Shown: positions 1 to 7,063 of the stretch, piece after piece
Position numbering within the stretch: position 1 is the first letter of the stretch
Layout: the number at the start of each line of letters is the position of its first letter
Assembly: GCA_005881085.1 (NCBI GenBank)
Contig: VBGU01000088.1
Location: forward strand, 1,582-26,524
DNA: 24,943 nt
Reading direction: 5' to 3'
Source: Chloroflexota bacterium
Lineage (GTDB): Bacteria > Chloroflexota > Limnocylindria > P2-11E
Notes under the pieces: model-generated
Databases searched by the model: none
What the model saw: only the letters and a program-made list of their open reading frames with translations
What the model was told of the DNA's origin: nothing
Position numbers and translations under genes: made by a program

Positions 1-546
1 CTCGCCGAGATCTCGCAGCTCGCGCGGCGCTCCCCAGAGATCTCGCAGCGGTCCGGCGTATCTGTGCGCGTGACCGTCGCCAACTACGAGAACCTCGCGT
101 CGGCCGCGCTTAAACGCGCGCTCCGCACCGGCGAGACGAGCGTGGTCCCGCGCATCAGCGACCTGCCCGCGGTCGTCGCATCGACAGCCGGCAAGATCGA
201 GCTCGAGTCAGTCGGCGAGGTCTCCGAGGAGCGCGTCATCGACCGGCTCGTCCAGCGCGCGGTGCTGAACGTCTTCAACCGGACGTTCTCGCTCGTCGAG
301 TTCGACTCGCTTCTCGCCGCGTTCCAACGCGGCGCGACGATGCACGTCTCCCCAACTCTCTCGAGCCAGGAGTACGTGAAGCAGGCGCTGCAGATACCAG
401 GAATGAAGGGCGCCGTCGCAAAGGTCGGCGCGACTGGAAACCCGGCAGCGATCGCGGCCGCGGTGGAGTTCGTTCTCGAGGGGCTCCACCTGAACCGCAA
501 GCTCAACAAGGAGCGCGGCGAGACCCGCTCCACCTTCCGGGCCTGA
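1..546 (+). CDS. Magnesium-chelatase-like AAA ATPase, C-terminal part (5' truncated by window)
   Basis: The reading frame is open from base 1 to the TGA at 544-546, giving 181 residues with no start in the window; a GTG at 64 is internal. The sequence resembles the C-terminal part of the magnesium-chelatase-subunit-like AAA ATPases that pair with VWA proteins: QRSGVSVR, the helical segment NYENLASAALKRAL, SDLPAVV, a GKIELES stretch, and a closing AAVEFVLEGLHLNRKL. The Walker motifs would lie upstream, outside the window. In this family the ATPase is thought to act as a MoxR/chelatase-like remodelling motor with its VWA partner, and the stop overlaps the start of exactly such a gene (TGATG). 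True chlorophyll synthesis is unlikely, since no bch/chl genes are present. The substrate is unknown. Confidence 0.85.
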   Translation, partial: LAEISQLARRSPEISQRSGVSVRVTVANYENLASAALKRALRTGETSVVPRISDLPAVVASTAGKIELESVGEVSEERVIDRLVQRAVLNVFNRTFSLVEFDSLLAAFQRGATMHVSPTLSSQEYVKQALQIPGMKGAVAKVGATGNPAAIAAAVEFVLEGLHLNRKLNKERGETRSTFRA

Positions 547-2576
547 TGCAGGACCCCGCTCCGCAGGATCCGCGCAACGACCCACCGGGTCTCGCGCAGC
601 CGTTCCGCGACGTGCGGTACTCGCGCTGGGACGGCACGCAGCGACTCGACGCGCTCGAGGCCGAGGAGCTGCTCGGCGCGATGGCCGACGAGCTCCTGTC
701 GGGTGGGGATCTCGAGGATGCGATGGCGCGCCTCTCCCGCTGGGGCATCCCGGGCCGCATGGAGGGGCTGAAGGATCTGCTCGAACGCCTACGCACGGCG
801 AAGCAGCGGCGCGCGCAGCGGCACGATCTCTCGAAGACCTTCGACGATCTCAAGGAAAAGCTCGAGGAGGTCAAGAAGCTCGAGCGTGACGGTCTCGATC
901 GCCGGCGCAACGCGCCCGCTCCGAACGAGCAGCTCAAGGCGACGATGGAAAAGCTCGCATCCGAGCGCATGGCGCAGCTCGACGCGCTCCCCGACGATTT
1001 CGGGCGCGCGGTGCGCGCGCTCAAGGACTATGAGTTCGTCGAGCCGAAGGCCGCCGAGAAATACCAAGAGCTCCTGAAGGAGCTTCAGCAGCAGGTCCTC
1101 GGCTCCTATTTCAAGAACATGCGCGAGTCGCTGCAGAACCTCACGCCTGAACAGCTCGAGCGGACGCGTCAGATGATCCGGGACTTGAACCGCGCGCTCA
1201 AGGAACGGATGGACGGCGGCGAGCCGGATTTCGAGGCGTTCCAGCGCCAGTACCCCGAGCTCGCCGGCAACGCCAAAGATTGGGATGACCTCCTTCGCCA
1301 GCTCGCCCAGGGCATGGCGGCGATGCGATCGCTCTGGCAGTCGATGTCGGCGGATATGCGCGACCAGCTCGAAGGGCTGCTCGGCGCGGCGTTCAACGAT
1401 CCGGGGCTTCAACAGGCGATGAACGACCTGGCCGAGACCTTAGGACAGCTCATGCCCATGGACGGCTACGACCACGCGATGTCAGGCGACGAGCCGCTGA
1501 CGCTGGCCGAGGCGCTGGGTCTGATGGATGAGATGAACCAGATCTCGGACATGGAGGACACGGTCCGCAGCGCGCGCAACTCCGATGACCTCGAGTCGCT
1601 CGACCGCGACCACGTGGAGCGGCTGGCCGGCCCGTCCGCGCGCCAGGCGCTCGACGAGCTCCGCCGCATGACCGAGCTCCTCGAGGAGGCCGGGCTCATT
1701 CGCAAAGACGGGGATCGCTACGAGCTCACCCCGCGGGGCATTCGCAAGATTGGCCAGAAATCCCTCGAGGAGATCTTCGCGACGCTGAAGAAGGACGCGT
1801 TCGGTGGGCACCGCTCGAAGGCACGCGGCCGCGGCGGCGACCCGACGGACGAGCTCAAGACCTATGAGTTCGGCGACCCTTTCCTGCTCGACCTGCCGGG
1901 GACGGTCCGCAACGCCGTGATTCGTCAGGGCGCGAAGGTTCCGGTGAAGCTCACCGCGGACGACTTCGATGTGTACCGCACCGAGCTCGTCACGCAGTCG
2001 GCGACCGCGATCCTCGTCGACGTGAGCCGCTCGATGCTCTTCCGCGGTTGCTTCCTGGCCGCGAAGAAGGTCACTCTCGCGCTCGACTCACTGATCCGGT
2101 CGACGTTCCCGAAAGACGACCTGTACATCGTCGGCTTCTCCGCTTACGCGACGCAGCTCAAGCCGACCGATCTTCCACGCTTGACGTGGAACGAGTACGT
2201 GTACGGCACGAACATGCAGCACGCGTTCGAGACTGCCCGCACGCTGCTGTCGCGATCACGCGGCAAGAACAAGCAGATCATCCTGATCACGGACGGCGAG
2301 CCGACGGCCTACTTCGAGCCGGGCAGCACGTTTCCGCAGTTCAACTACCCGCCGACGAAGCGCACGTTCGAGGCGACGCTCCGCGAGGTGGTCCGCTGTA
2401 CTCGCGAGAGCATCACCATCAACACCTTCATGCTCGCCCGCGGGCATTACCTCGTCGACTTCGTCAATCAGATGTCGAAGATCAACAATGGACGGGCCTT
2501 CTACGTTGAGCCTGAGCATCTCGGCGAGTACGTCCTCGTCGACTACGTTTCTCACAAGAGGCGCCGCGTCTCCTAA
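546..2576 (+). CDS. VWA domain protein, partner of the AAA ATPase
   Basis: A 676-residue soluble protein whose ATG overlaps the stop of the upstream ATPase, so the two are probably translationally coupled. Residues 1-450 are charged and helical with coiled-coil-like stretches (about 75-220) and end in a segment resembling a winged helix (ELTPRGIRKIGQKSLEEIF). Residues about 485-660 form a von Willebrand factor A domain with the metal-site motif DVSRS (492-496), a conserved Thr in YGTNMQ (about 553-558) and ITDGEP (581-586). The pattern matches the large VWA proteins co-encoded with magnesium-chelatase-like ATPases in Actinobacteria and Chloroflexota. The expected role is a MIDAS-dependent adaptor that presents a substrate to the AAA ring, but the substrate is not known. 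No signal peptide or membrane segment is visible, so it is probably cytoplasmic. Confidence 0.87.
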   Translation: MQDPAPQDPRNDPPGLAQPFRDVRYSRWDGTQRLDALEAEELLGAMADELLSGGDLEDAMARLSRWGIPGRMEGLKDLLERLRTAKQRRAQRHDLSKTFDDLKEKLEEVKKLERDGLDRRRNAPAPNEQLKATMEKLASERMAQLDALPDDFGRAVRALKDYEFVEPKAAEKYQELLKELQQQVLGSYFKNMRESLQNLTPEQLERTRQMIRDLNRALKERMDGGEPDFEAFQRQYPELAGNAKDWDDLLRQLAQGMAAMRSLWQSMSADMRDQLEGLLGAAFNDPGLQQAMNDLAETLGQLMPMDGYDHAMSGDEPLTLAEALGLMDEMNQISDMEDTVRSARNSDDLESLDRDHVERLAGPSARQALDELRRMTELLEEAGLIRKDGDRYELTPRGIRKIGQKSLEEIFATLKKDAFGGHRSKARGRGGDPTDELKTYEFGDPFLLDLPGTVRNAVIRQGAKVPVKLTADDFDVYRTELVTQSATAILVDVSRSMLFRGCFLAAKKVTLALDSLIRSTFPKDDLYIVGFSAYATQLKPTDLPRLTWNEYVYGTNMQHAFETARTLLSRSRGKNKQIILITDGEPTAYFEPGSTFPQFNYPPTKRTFEATLREVVRCTRESITINTFMLARGHYLVDFVNQMSKINNGRAFYVEPEHLGEYVLVDYVSHKRRRVS

Positions 2577-2593
2577 CTCGCGCCGGCCGGCTG

Positions 2594-2763
2594 ACGTCGC
2601 GGGTCCTGTCCCAGGGGCAGGGGCCCCTGACCGCGTAGCGGAACGTCGCGGGTCCTGTCACGGCTACGCAGGTCCCTCGCTCAGCGCACCCTCCCCGCCT
2701 TGCAGCTCACTGCCGCTCGCTGCGGCGGGTCCCCGGGGCACCCGCGCTTCGCGAGGGACCCGC
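2594..2763. repeat. Repeat-rich gap after the VWA gene: 17-bp direct repeat and GC-rich hairpins
   Basis: The 222-bp gap between the convergent VWA gene and the membrane-protein gene shows no convincing coding frame. It contains a perfect 17-bp direct repeat (2594-2610 and 2643-2659, core CGCGGGTCCTGTC). It also has a 7-bp hairpin at 2612-2629 (CAGGGGC/GCCCCTG, loop AGGG) and a 9-bp inverted repeat at 2725-2733 and 2755-2763 (GCGGGTCCC/GGGACCCGC). No U-tract follows either hairpin. They may act as bidirectional terminators for the convergent genes or be remnants of a small palindromic repeat; the sequence alone does not decide. Confidence 0.6.
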
Positions 2764-2798
2764 TGCGCCGTGCCACCCGCTCCTCGGAGTGTCGCCGG

Positions 2799-3182
2799 CT
2801 AGGCCAGTCGTCGTCCCAATGAGAAGAACGCAGCGGCGAAACATATCGCCGCTCCGATGAGGGGCCAGTAGACGAGCCCGAGAGTTGCGCCGATGAAGCC
2901 GAAGCCCGCGCCGACTCGGTCGAGACCCGGAGTGGTCAGCCCCAAGAGATTCCCGGTCTGAAATGCCCAAGCGCTCAAGGCACCGACGAAGCCCGTCCAC
3001 GCCCCGAGGATCCCGGAGCTAATGGTTGCTGAGGCCCCGTCTCGCGCAAGCGCGCGACCAAACGTGACCCAGGCAACCACCGAGATGACCGCGCCGAGCC
3101 AGCCCAGGACCGGCACTTGCTCGAAGTAGCTGATCAGAACGAAGCCGACCGTGCCGACAACGAAGAGCGGGAAGAGACGCAT
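2799..3182 (-). CDS. Small polytopic membrane protein of unknown function
   Basis: 127 residues, almost entirely hydrophobic, with about four predicted transmembrane helices (roughly 3-20, 24-45, 55-77 and 92-122) and short loops. No charged catalytic motif or recognised family signature is visible, so no function is assigned. The ATG at 3182 has no Shine-Dalgarno; instead a TAGCCT hexamer sits 8 nt upstream, suggesting a leaderless transcript. The gene lies downstream of the LysE gene on the same strand with a 52-bp gap and converges on the VWA gene. Nearly all third codon positions are G or C, which supports real coding. Confidence 0.65.
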   Translation of the reverse strand: MRLFPLFVVGTVGFVLISYFEQVPVLGWLGAVISVVAWVTFGRALARDGASATISSGILGAWTGFVGALSAWAFQTGNLLGLTTPGLDRVGAGFGFIGATLGLVYWPLIGAAICFAAAFFSLGRRLA

Positions 3183-3190
3183 CAGTTAGG

Positions 3191-3196
3191 AGGCTA
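3191..3196 (-). promoter_or_regulatory. Candidate -10 element of a leaderless promoter (TAGCCT)
   Basis: TAGCCT on the minus strand is followed by 8 nt and then the ATG at 3182. This is the distance at which transcription would begin at the start codon itself. No Shine-Dalgarno and no recognisable -35 box are present. It is one of five such arrangements in the window. Confidence 0.35.
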
Positions 3197-3234
3197 GCCG
3201 AGCTGGCGCGCGCGGTCCGTATCGCGCGTCACGG

Positions 3235-3858
3235 TCAGCGACGTTCGAGCGCGAGGCGCACGCCGAGGCCGATGAGGGCAGCGCCGGACACGCGCTCCAG
3301 CCAGCGGCGCGCCCCGCGGATGACCGCACCGATGCGGTCGATCGCGTGCGCGTACAGCGGCAGCCAGACGAGGCCCAGCACCGCATGGATTCCAGCCAGG
3401 AGAAGCGACTTGGCGAGCACGTTGTCTCCCGGTGAGATGAACTGCGGCAGGAAGGTCAGATAGAAGAGCGCGACCTTTGGGTTGAGCACGTTAGAGAGCC
3501 AGCCCTGTGCGAAGGCGGTTCGCGACGTGCGAGCCCGGCCTGCCGCGACCACGGCATCGCCAGTTGGCCGAAGCGAGTCGCGGATCGTCCGGACCCCGAG
3601 ATACGCAAGGTATGCGGCGCCGGCGAACTTCACCGCCGTGAAGGCCTCGGCACTCGTCGCGAGGATGAGCGAGAGCCCGAGCGCCGAGGCGGTCGCGTGG
3701 ACCGGCAGTCCCGCGCAGATGCCAAGGCTCGTGAAGAAAGCGGCGCGCCTTCCGTCGAGCAGGGTAACCTTCGCCACGAGCGCCATGTCCGCCCCGGGCA
3801 GGATCGTCAGCAGCGCCGCGATCCCGATGAACGCGACGATCGAGCCGTCGAGCGTCAC
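3235..3858 (-). CDS. LysE/RhtB-family amino-acid exporter
   Basis: 207 residues from the GTG at 3858. The frame stays open further upstream to 3921, but the upstream residues are Arg/Pro-rich and would overlap the previous gene, while GTG 3858 overlaps that gene's TGA as GTGA. The protein has the LysE layout: an N-terminal helix with the family motif LLTILPGADMALV, a GICAGL motif, a cytoplasmic loop rich in Arg, then SNVLNPKVALFYLTFLPQF, which is the hallmark NPK/FLPQF segment, and three more helices. About six transmembrane segments are expected and the length is normal for the family. LysE proteins export basic or neutral amino acids and related metabolites across the inner membrane; the substrate here is unknown. 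Translational coupling to the hydrolase gene suggests co-expression. Confidence 0.9.
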   Translation of the reverse strand: MTLDGSIVAFIGIAALLTILPGADMALVAKVTLLDGRRAAFFTSLGICAGLPVHATASALGLSLILATSAEAFTAVKFAGAAYLAYLGVRTIRDSLRPTGDAVVAAGRARTSRTAFAQGWLSNVLNPKVALFYLTFLPQFISPGDNVLAKSLLLAGIHAVLGLVWLPLYAHAIDRIGAVIRGARRWLERVSGAALIGLGVRLALERR

Positions 3859-4640
3859 GCCGTCCTCGCCGGGTCGCCGGTTTTCACGAACGCAAGGATG
3901 CGCCGCCAGGCGTCGTCGCACTCTTTCTTGTGCTCCGCGAACGTTCGGTCGAAGAACGAATGCGGTGCGCCGGGATACGTCTCGAGGTGGTGCTTGACCT
4001 TCGCGGTCGTCAGTGCGCTGTCGAATGCGGCGATGTCTGACGGCGGGATGCTCGGGTCGTCGCCGCCAAAGAGACCGAGGACCGGTGCGCGCATGCGCCC
4101 CGCCTGCTCCGCCGGGGCTGGCCAGACATCGTTCTCGCGCTTGCCGAGCCGGCCATAGAAACCCACAACACCCGCGAGGCCCGGCTGTTCGGCCGAGGAC
4201 AGGAAGGCGATGCGCCCGCCAAAGCAGAAACCAAGGACGAAAGTGCGGCGAGCCTTGGTCTCTCCTTCGAGGTACGCGCGGCTTGCCGCGATGTCCGCAA
4301 AGACACCCTTCGGGGTCGCCTGCCGCACATGTGGCATGTAGTCGAAGTCATCCGCGCGCCTTTCAGTCCTCGCCGTGCGCCCGAAATAGTCGAAGGCGAT
4401 CGCGTGGACGCCTGCCGATGAGAAACGCTCGGCGAGCTCCTCGTAGAAGGAGTGCAGCCCGCGCACGTCTGGCGCGATGACGACTCCCGCATCCCCGCCT
4501 GACGCGCTCGCTAGGTACGCTCCGAACTTCGTCCCGTCCGCGCTCGTCAGGATCGCTTCCTGGCCCCCTGCACCGCCGGTCATCGGTGGAAGAAGATCGA
4601 GTGGAACGTCGGGCGGGCGCGCGCCCGGCGGGTAGCACAT
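3855..4640 (-). CDS. Dienelactone hydrolase family protein
   Basis: 261 residues. The ATG at 4640 follows a strong Shine-Dalgarno (AGAGGAGG) in the divergent gap. The alpha/beta-hydrolase fold carries the dienelactone-hydrolase nucleophile motif GFCFGG with Cys139, an acid in FGGDD (Asp194 or Asp195) and the His227 of PGAPHSFFD. This Cys-Asp-His triad is typical of DLH, which opens dienelactones in chlorocatechol breakdown, but most family members act on unknown esters or lactones. No other catechol-pathway gene is nearby, so a general hydrolase is the safer call. There is no signal peptide, so it is cytoplasmic. The stop overlaps the GTG of the LysE gene. Confidence 0.9.
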   Translation of the reverse strand: MCYPPGARPPDVPLDLLPPMTGGAGGQEAILTSADGTKFGAYLASASGGDAGVVIAPDVRGLHSFYEELAERFSSAGVHAIAFDYFGRTARTERRADDFDYMPHVRQATPKGVFADIAASRAYLEGETKARRTFVLGFCFGGRIAFLSSAEQPGLAGVVGFYGRLGKRENDVWPAPAEQAGRMRAPVLGLFGGDDPSIPPSDIAAFDSALTTAKVKHHLETYPGAPHSFFDRTFAEHKKECDDAWRRILAFVKTGDPARTA

Positions 4641-4666
4641 CGCGAACCTCCTCTAAACGGTTTCCG

Positions 4667-4672
4667 TATGCT
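4667..4672 (+). promoter_or_regulatory. Candidate -10 element of a leaderless promoter (TATGCT)
   Basis: TATGCT is followed by 8 nt and then the ATG at 4681. The spacer (CGCTCAAG region) holds no Shine-Dalgarno, so the mRNA probably starts at or next to the ATG. No -35 box is evident. It lies in the 40-bp gap shared with the divergent hydrolase gene, which by contrast has a strong Shine-Dalgarno. Confidence 0.4.
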
Positions 4673-4680
4673 CGCTCAAG

Positions 4681-4992
4681 ATGGCTGACCTCGCCGAGCG
4701 CGTCACCGCGAAGATCGCCGAGATGGAGCGCTACCTCGCGCGGACCGGAGGCCACGTCGAGCTCGTCGACGTCGAAGATGCCATCGCGCGGATACGCGTG
4801 TCGGTCACGCGCCCGCGGACGGGCCGTCTCGTGGCGACGCTCCAGCTGAAGAGCGGGATCGAGCGAGCGCTGCTCAACGACATTCCGGAGCTGCGCGGCG
4901 TCGAGGCGGTGAACCTGCCCCCGTACACGGTGTTGGGCTGGGACCAGCCGGGGTTCACACCGGTCGAGCTGCCGCAGAAGGACGGAGGCTAG
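4681..4992 (+). CDS. NifU C-terminal-domain-like protein lacking the CxxC motif
   Basis: 103 residues. Residues about 10-78 follow the NifU/Nfu domain closely: a first helix, RTGGHVELVDVEDAIARIRV (compare the usual GG-VELV), and LKSGIERALLNDIPEL ending in GVEAVN. Nfu domains normally carry an iron-sulfur cluster on a CSGC motif seven and ten residues before the LKSGIE lysine block. Here those two positions are Arg46 and Arg49 (RTGR), and the protein contains no cysteine at all, so it cannot be a cluster scaffold. The fold is probably kept for another purpose such as protein binding. It starts divergently from the hydrolase gene without a Shine-Dalgarno and converges on the F420 oxidoreductase with a 4-nt overlap. 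Confidence 0.8.
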   Translation: MADLAERVTAKIAEMERYLARTGGHVELVDVEDAIARIRVSVTRPRTGRLVATLQLKSGIERALLNDIPELRGVEAVNLPPYTVLGWDQPGFTPVELPQKDGG

Positions 4993-5888
4993 AGCACCGC
5001 CTTCGCGACCCGCTCGAGATCCGCGGTCGGCGAGCCCTTCGGATCGGCGCGCAGCACCTGAAGGCACACATGGTCCGCGCCGCGTTTCAAGTGGTCGTCG
5101 ATGCGCGACTTGATCGCGGCGCCGCCGCCCCAGACGACGATCGCATCCACGAGCTTGTCGCTGCCGCCTTCGGTGAGGTCGGCATCGCCCCAGCCGAGAC
5201 GCCGCAGATTGTTCACGTAGTTGTCAAGCTCGAGGTAGCGCTTCATATGTCGCCGTGCGGTCGCTCGCGCGGCGACCGGCTCGTCGCTCAGCACCGCGGC
5301 TTGCTCGACGGCGAGGAGCGGGCCCACACCGAGCTCTTTGCGCGCAATCGCGGTGTGCTCGACCGGCACAAAATAGGAGTGCGCGCCGAGCGTGCGCTCA
5401 GCGGAGAGCCGCAGCATCTGCGGCCCGAGCGCCGCGAGCACCCGAGGCACGTCGACCTTCGGCCCGACGTACGGTGCGGCATCCATCGCGTCGAGGTAGT
5501 GGCGCATGTACTCGAGCGGACGCGCGTAGCTCTGCCCGCGCGTCTTTACTGTCGGCGCGTGGCTCACGCCGAGGCCGAGGAGGAAGTGGTCGGGATAAGC
5601 GTCGATCAGCGTACGCGCTCCGTTCGCCATCGCGACCGGGTCGCGCGCCCAGATGTTGGCGATGCCGGTCGCGATAACGAGCTTTTTCGCCGCAGCGAGG
5701 AGAAGGCTGGCGTGAGCGAAGGCCTCCTTGCTGCCGAGGCTCTCCGGGATCCAGAGCGCAGCGAACCCGAGCGACTCGATCGCGTGCACGTAGTCGCGCG
5801 CGCCCGCGACGGGCATGCGCTCGACATCGTGCGTCCACACGCCGACGGTGCCGAGCCGCTTGGCCCACTCGCGCGCCCCGTCGGTCAC
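4989..5888 (-). CDS. F420-dependent LLM-class oxidoreductase (MSMEG_4141-like)
   Basis: 299 residues from the GTG at 5888. The frame is open to 6167, but the extra N-terminus is Arg-rich and would overlap the DUF309 gene. The protein is a luciferase-like TIM barrel with the features of the probable F420-dependent oxidoreductase subfamily typified by MSMEG_4141: LGTVGVWTH at the N-terminus, LGFAALWIPES, ATGIANIWARDP, LLGLGVSHAP, AALGPQML, YFVPVEHT, a NNLRRLGWGD motif and a C-terminal GADHVCLQVL. Such enzymes transfer hydride from F420H2 to unknown substrates, so the organism is expected to make F420. GTGA overlap with the DUF309 stop indicates translational coupling. Convergent with the NifU-like gene. 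Confidence 0.88.
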   Translation of the reverse strand: MTDGAREWAKRLGTVGVWTHDVERMPVAGARDYVHAIESLGFAALWIPESLGSKEAFAHASLLLAAAKKLVIATGIANIWARDPVAMANGARTLIDAYPDHFLLGLGVSHAPTVKTRGQSYARPLEYMRHYLDAMDAAPYVGPKVDVPRVLAALGPQMLRLSAERTLGAHSYFVPVEHTAIARKELGVGPLLAVEQAAVLSDEPVAARATARRHMKRYLELDNYVNNLRRLGWGDADLTEGGSDKLVDAIVVWGGGAAIKSRIDDHLKRGADHVCLQVLRADPKGSPTADLERVAKAVL

Positions 5889-6280
5889 CGCGCGAAGCGT
5901 ACCCGCGGCGCGTTCGCGAGGTCGAACTCGCTCATGCGCTCGGGACCGAGCGCGATGAGCTGCTCGCGCGCTGCGGCCGCGTCCGCGATGAGCGCGGCGA
6001 CGTCGATCGTCTGGCACGTCGGCGCGAACGGGCGCAGACGCTCGATGCCTTCTTCGAGCAGGACCGACGCGCCGTGGAAGTTGCCGCGGCGCCAGTGATG
6101 GAAACCGACGCCGACCTGAAGGATGCCGTGATAGAGGTGGCGTACGGGCGCGGCCGTGTCCCGCCACAACAACTCGAGCGTTTCATGCTGCTCGAAAAAC
6201 TCTCCGGCGTTGAATTGCTCGATGCCGCGAAGGAGCGCTTCGGGTGGCGGTTCTGAACAGTGGGCGCGGGCGGGTTCAAT
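5885..6280 (-). CDS. DUF309 family protein (start codon uncertain)
   Basis: The frame ending at the TGA 5887-5885 encodes a DUF309-type helical protein: ALLRGIEQFNAGEFFEQHE, LELLWR, LYHGILQVGVGFHHWRRGNFHGA and a C-terminal LLEEGIERLRPF. This matches the family core (FN.G.FFE.HE...W followed by a GN..GA repeat), which is of unknown function. No ATG, GTG or TTG lies in frame between the upstream gene's stop (6333) and the start of the conserved domain near 6240. The coordinate given uses an in-frame ATT at 6280, and an ATT start is only a guess. A TTG one base away (6279) is in another frame, so a small sequence error is also possible. The end overlaps the GTG of the oxidoreductase as GTGA. Confidence 0.65.
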   Translation of the reverse strand: MEPARAHCSEPPPEALLRGIEQFNAGEFFEQHETLELLWRDTAAPVRHLYHGILQVGVGFHHWRRGNFHGASVLLEEGIERLRPFAPTCQTIDVAALIADAAAAREQLIALGPERMSEFDLANAPRVRFAR

Positions 6281-6332
6281 TGGTGCGCCAGCTGGCTGCC
6301 GCTTCGGCGGCCGCGCTGATTTGCGCGAACGG

Positions 6333-6698
6333 CTACTGGGCTCGGGCGTGCTCGGATCCGATGATCTTGCGATAGCGGAGCTCGTCTTCGACGAATTCGC
6401 GGACGAGATCGTTCTCAAAGGCCTTGGGAAGATCCTCCGGTGTTTCGGCGTACGCGACTTTGATGCCCTCGTGTAGATCGTGCCCCGCGGCGAGGTAGCC
6501 CTTCGGGAGCGCATACAGGCGGGTGAATTGGAAATGCCACACCGGGCCCGTCTGGCCGATCGTTCTACCGGCAAAACGGATGACGCGCGGTTCCTCGCCG
6601 AGAATCTTCGTGTATTTGCCGATCTCGCGTTTGGCTTTCGCGCGTTCTTCTTCGGTGACGTCGGCCGGCAGCGGGAACTCCGCGATTTCACTACTCAC
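6333..6698 (-). CDS. Conserved-looking small soluble protein, function unknown
   Basis: 121 residues from the GTG at 6698. It is hydrophilic, without signal peptide, membrane helix or cysteine pairs. It begins with a charged helix (EEERAKAKREIGKYTKIL) and continues with a beta-rich region (RVIRFAGRTIG, GPVWHFQFTRLYALPKGYL) before ending in a helix rich in acidic residues. I do not recognise the family. A TATCAT hexamer lies 8 nt before the GTG with no Shine-Dalgarno, suggesting a leaderless message. It is the first gene of a probable transcript running into DUF309 and the F420 oxidoreductase, and is divergent from the ferredoxin gene. Confidence 0.7.
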   Translation of the reverse strand: MSSEIAEFPLPADVTEEERAKAKREIGKYTKILGEEPRVIRFAGRTIGQTGPVWHFQFTRLYALPKGYLAAGHDLHEGIKVAYAETPEDLPKAFENDLVREFVEDELRYRKIIGSEHARAQ

Positions 6699-6706
6699 GT
6701 CGCGCG

Positions 6707-6712
6707 ATGATA
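6707..6712 (-). promoter_or_regulatory. Candidate -10 element of a leaderless promoter (TATCAT)
   Basis: TATCAT on the minus strand is followed by 8 nt and the GTG at 6698. There is no Shine-Dalgarno between them and no clear -35 box. It would drive the unknown gene and the DUF309/F420-oxidoreductase genes behind it. Confidence 0.4.
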
Positions 6713-6770
6713 GGCTGAGAAAACACTGCGCGATTTCTTCCAGATGTGCGAAACGGGAGACGGATCAGAA

Positions 6771-7013
6771 ATGGCCTACGTGATCACGGAGCCTTGCATC
6801 GGCGTGAAGGACGCATCATGCCTTGATGTCTGTCCAGTTGACTGCATTTATACAACCGATGCAGACAACATGTACTTCATCCATCCCGATGAGTGCATCG
6901 ATTGCGGTGCATGCGAGTCGGTTTGCCCTGTGAGCGCGATCTTTCCCGAGGACGCGGTCCCGGACAAGTGGAAGAACTACACCGAGATCAACAAGGCATA
7001 TTTCAACAAGTAA
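6771..7013 (+). CDS. fdxA: Ferredoxin with eight cysteines (FdxA-type, 7Fe or 2x[4Fe-4S])
   Basis: 80 residues from the ATG at 6771, preceded by a GGGAGA Shine-Dalgarno; an earlier in-frame ATG at 6744 would add nine residues not typical of the family. The N-terminal cluster motif has Cys9, Cys17, Cys21 and Cys25 (C-x7-C-x3-CPVDC) and the C-terminal one Cys42, Cys45, Cys48 and Cys52 (CIDCGACESVCP). The spaced first motif and the MAYVITEPCIG start are characteristic of the seven-iron ferredoxins with one [3Fe-4S] and one [4Fe-4S] cluster, which serve as soluble one-electron carriers. The C-terminal tail WKNYTEINKAYF is also typical. A strong intrinsic terminator follows directly, so it is probably a single-gene transcript. 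Confidence 0.93.
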   Translation: MAYVITEPCIGVKDASCLDVCPVDCIYTTDADNMYFIHPDECIDCGACESVCPVSAIFPEDAVPDKWKNYTEINKAYFNK

Positions 7014-7035
7014 CCTAGTAGGAGACATCACAAAG

Positions 7036-7063
7036 AGCGACGGCCTCAGGGTCGTCGCTTTTT
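7036..7063 (+). terminator. Rho-independent terminator after the ferredoxin gene
   Basis: A 10-bp stem (7036-7045 with 7050-7059, one G-U pair) with a TCAG loop is followed by a run of T (7059-7063). It ends the ferredoxin transcript 22 nt after the stop codon. The stop codon of the convergent LAGLIDADG gene lies in the loop. Confidence 0.85.

Noticed and set aside
5070..6098. 342-residue plus-strand frame opposite the F420 oxidoreductase
   Set aside because: Antisense shadow; the minus-strand frame has complete family motifs.
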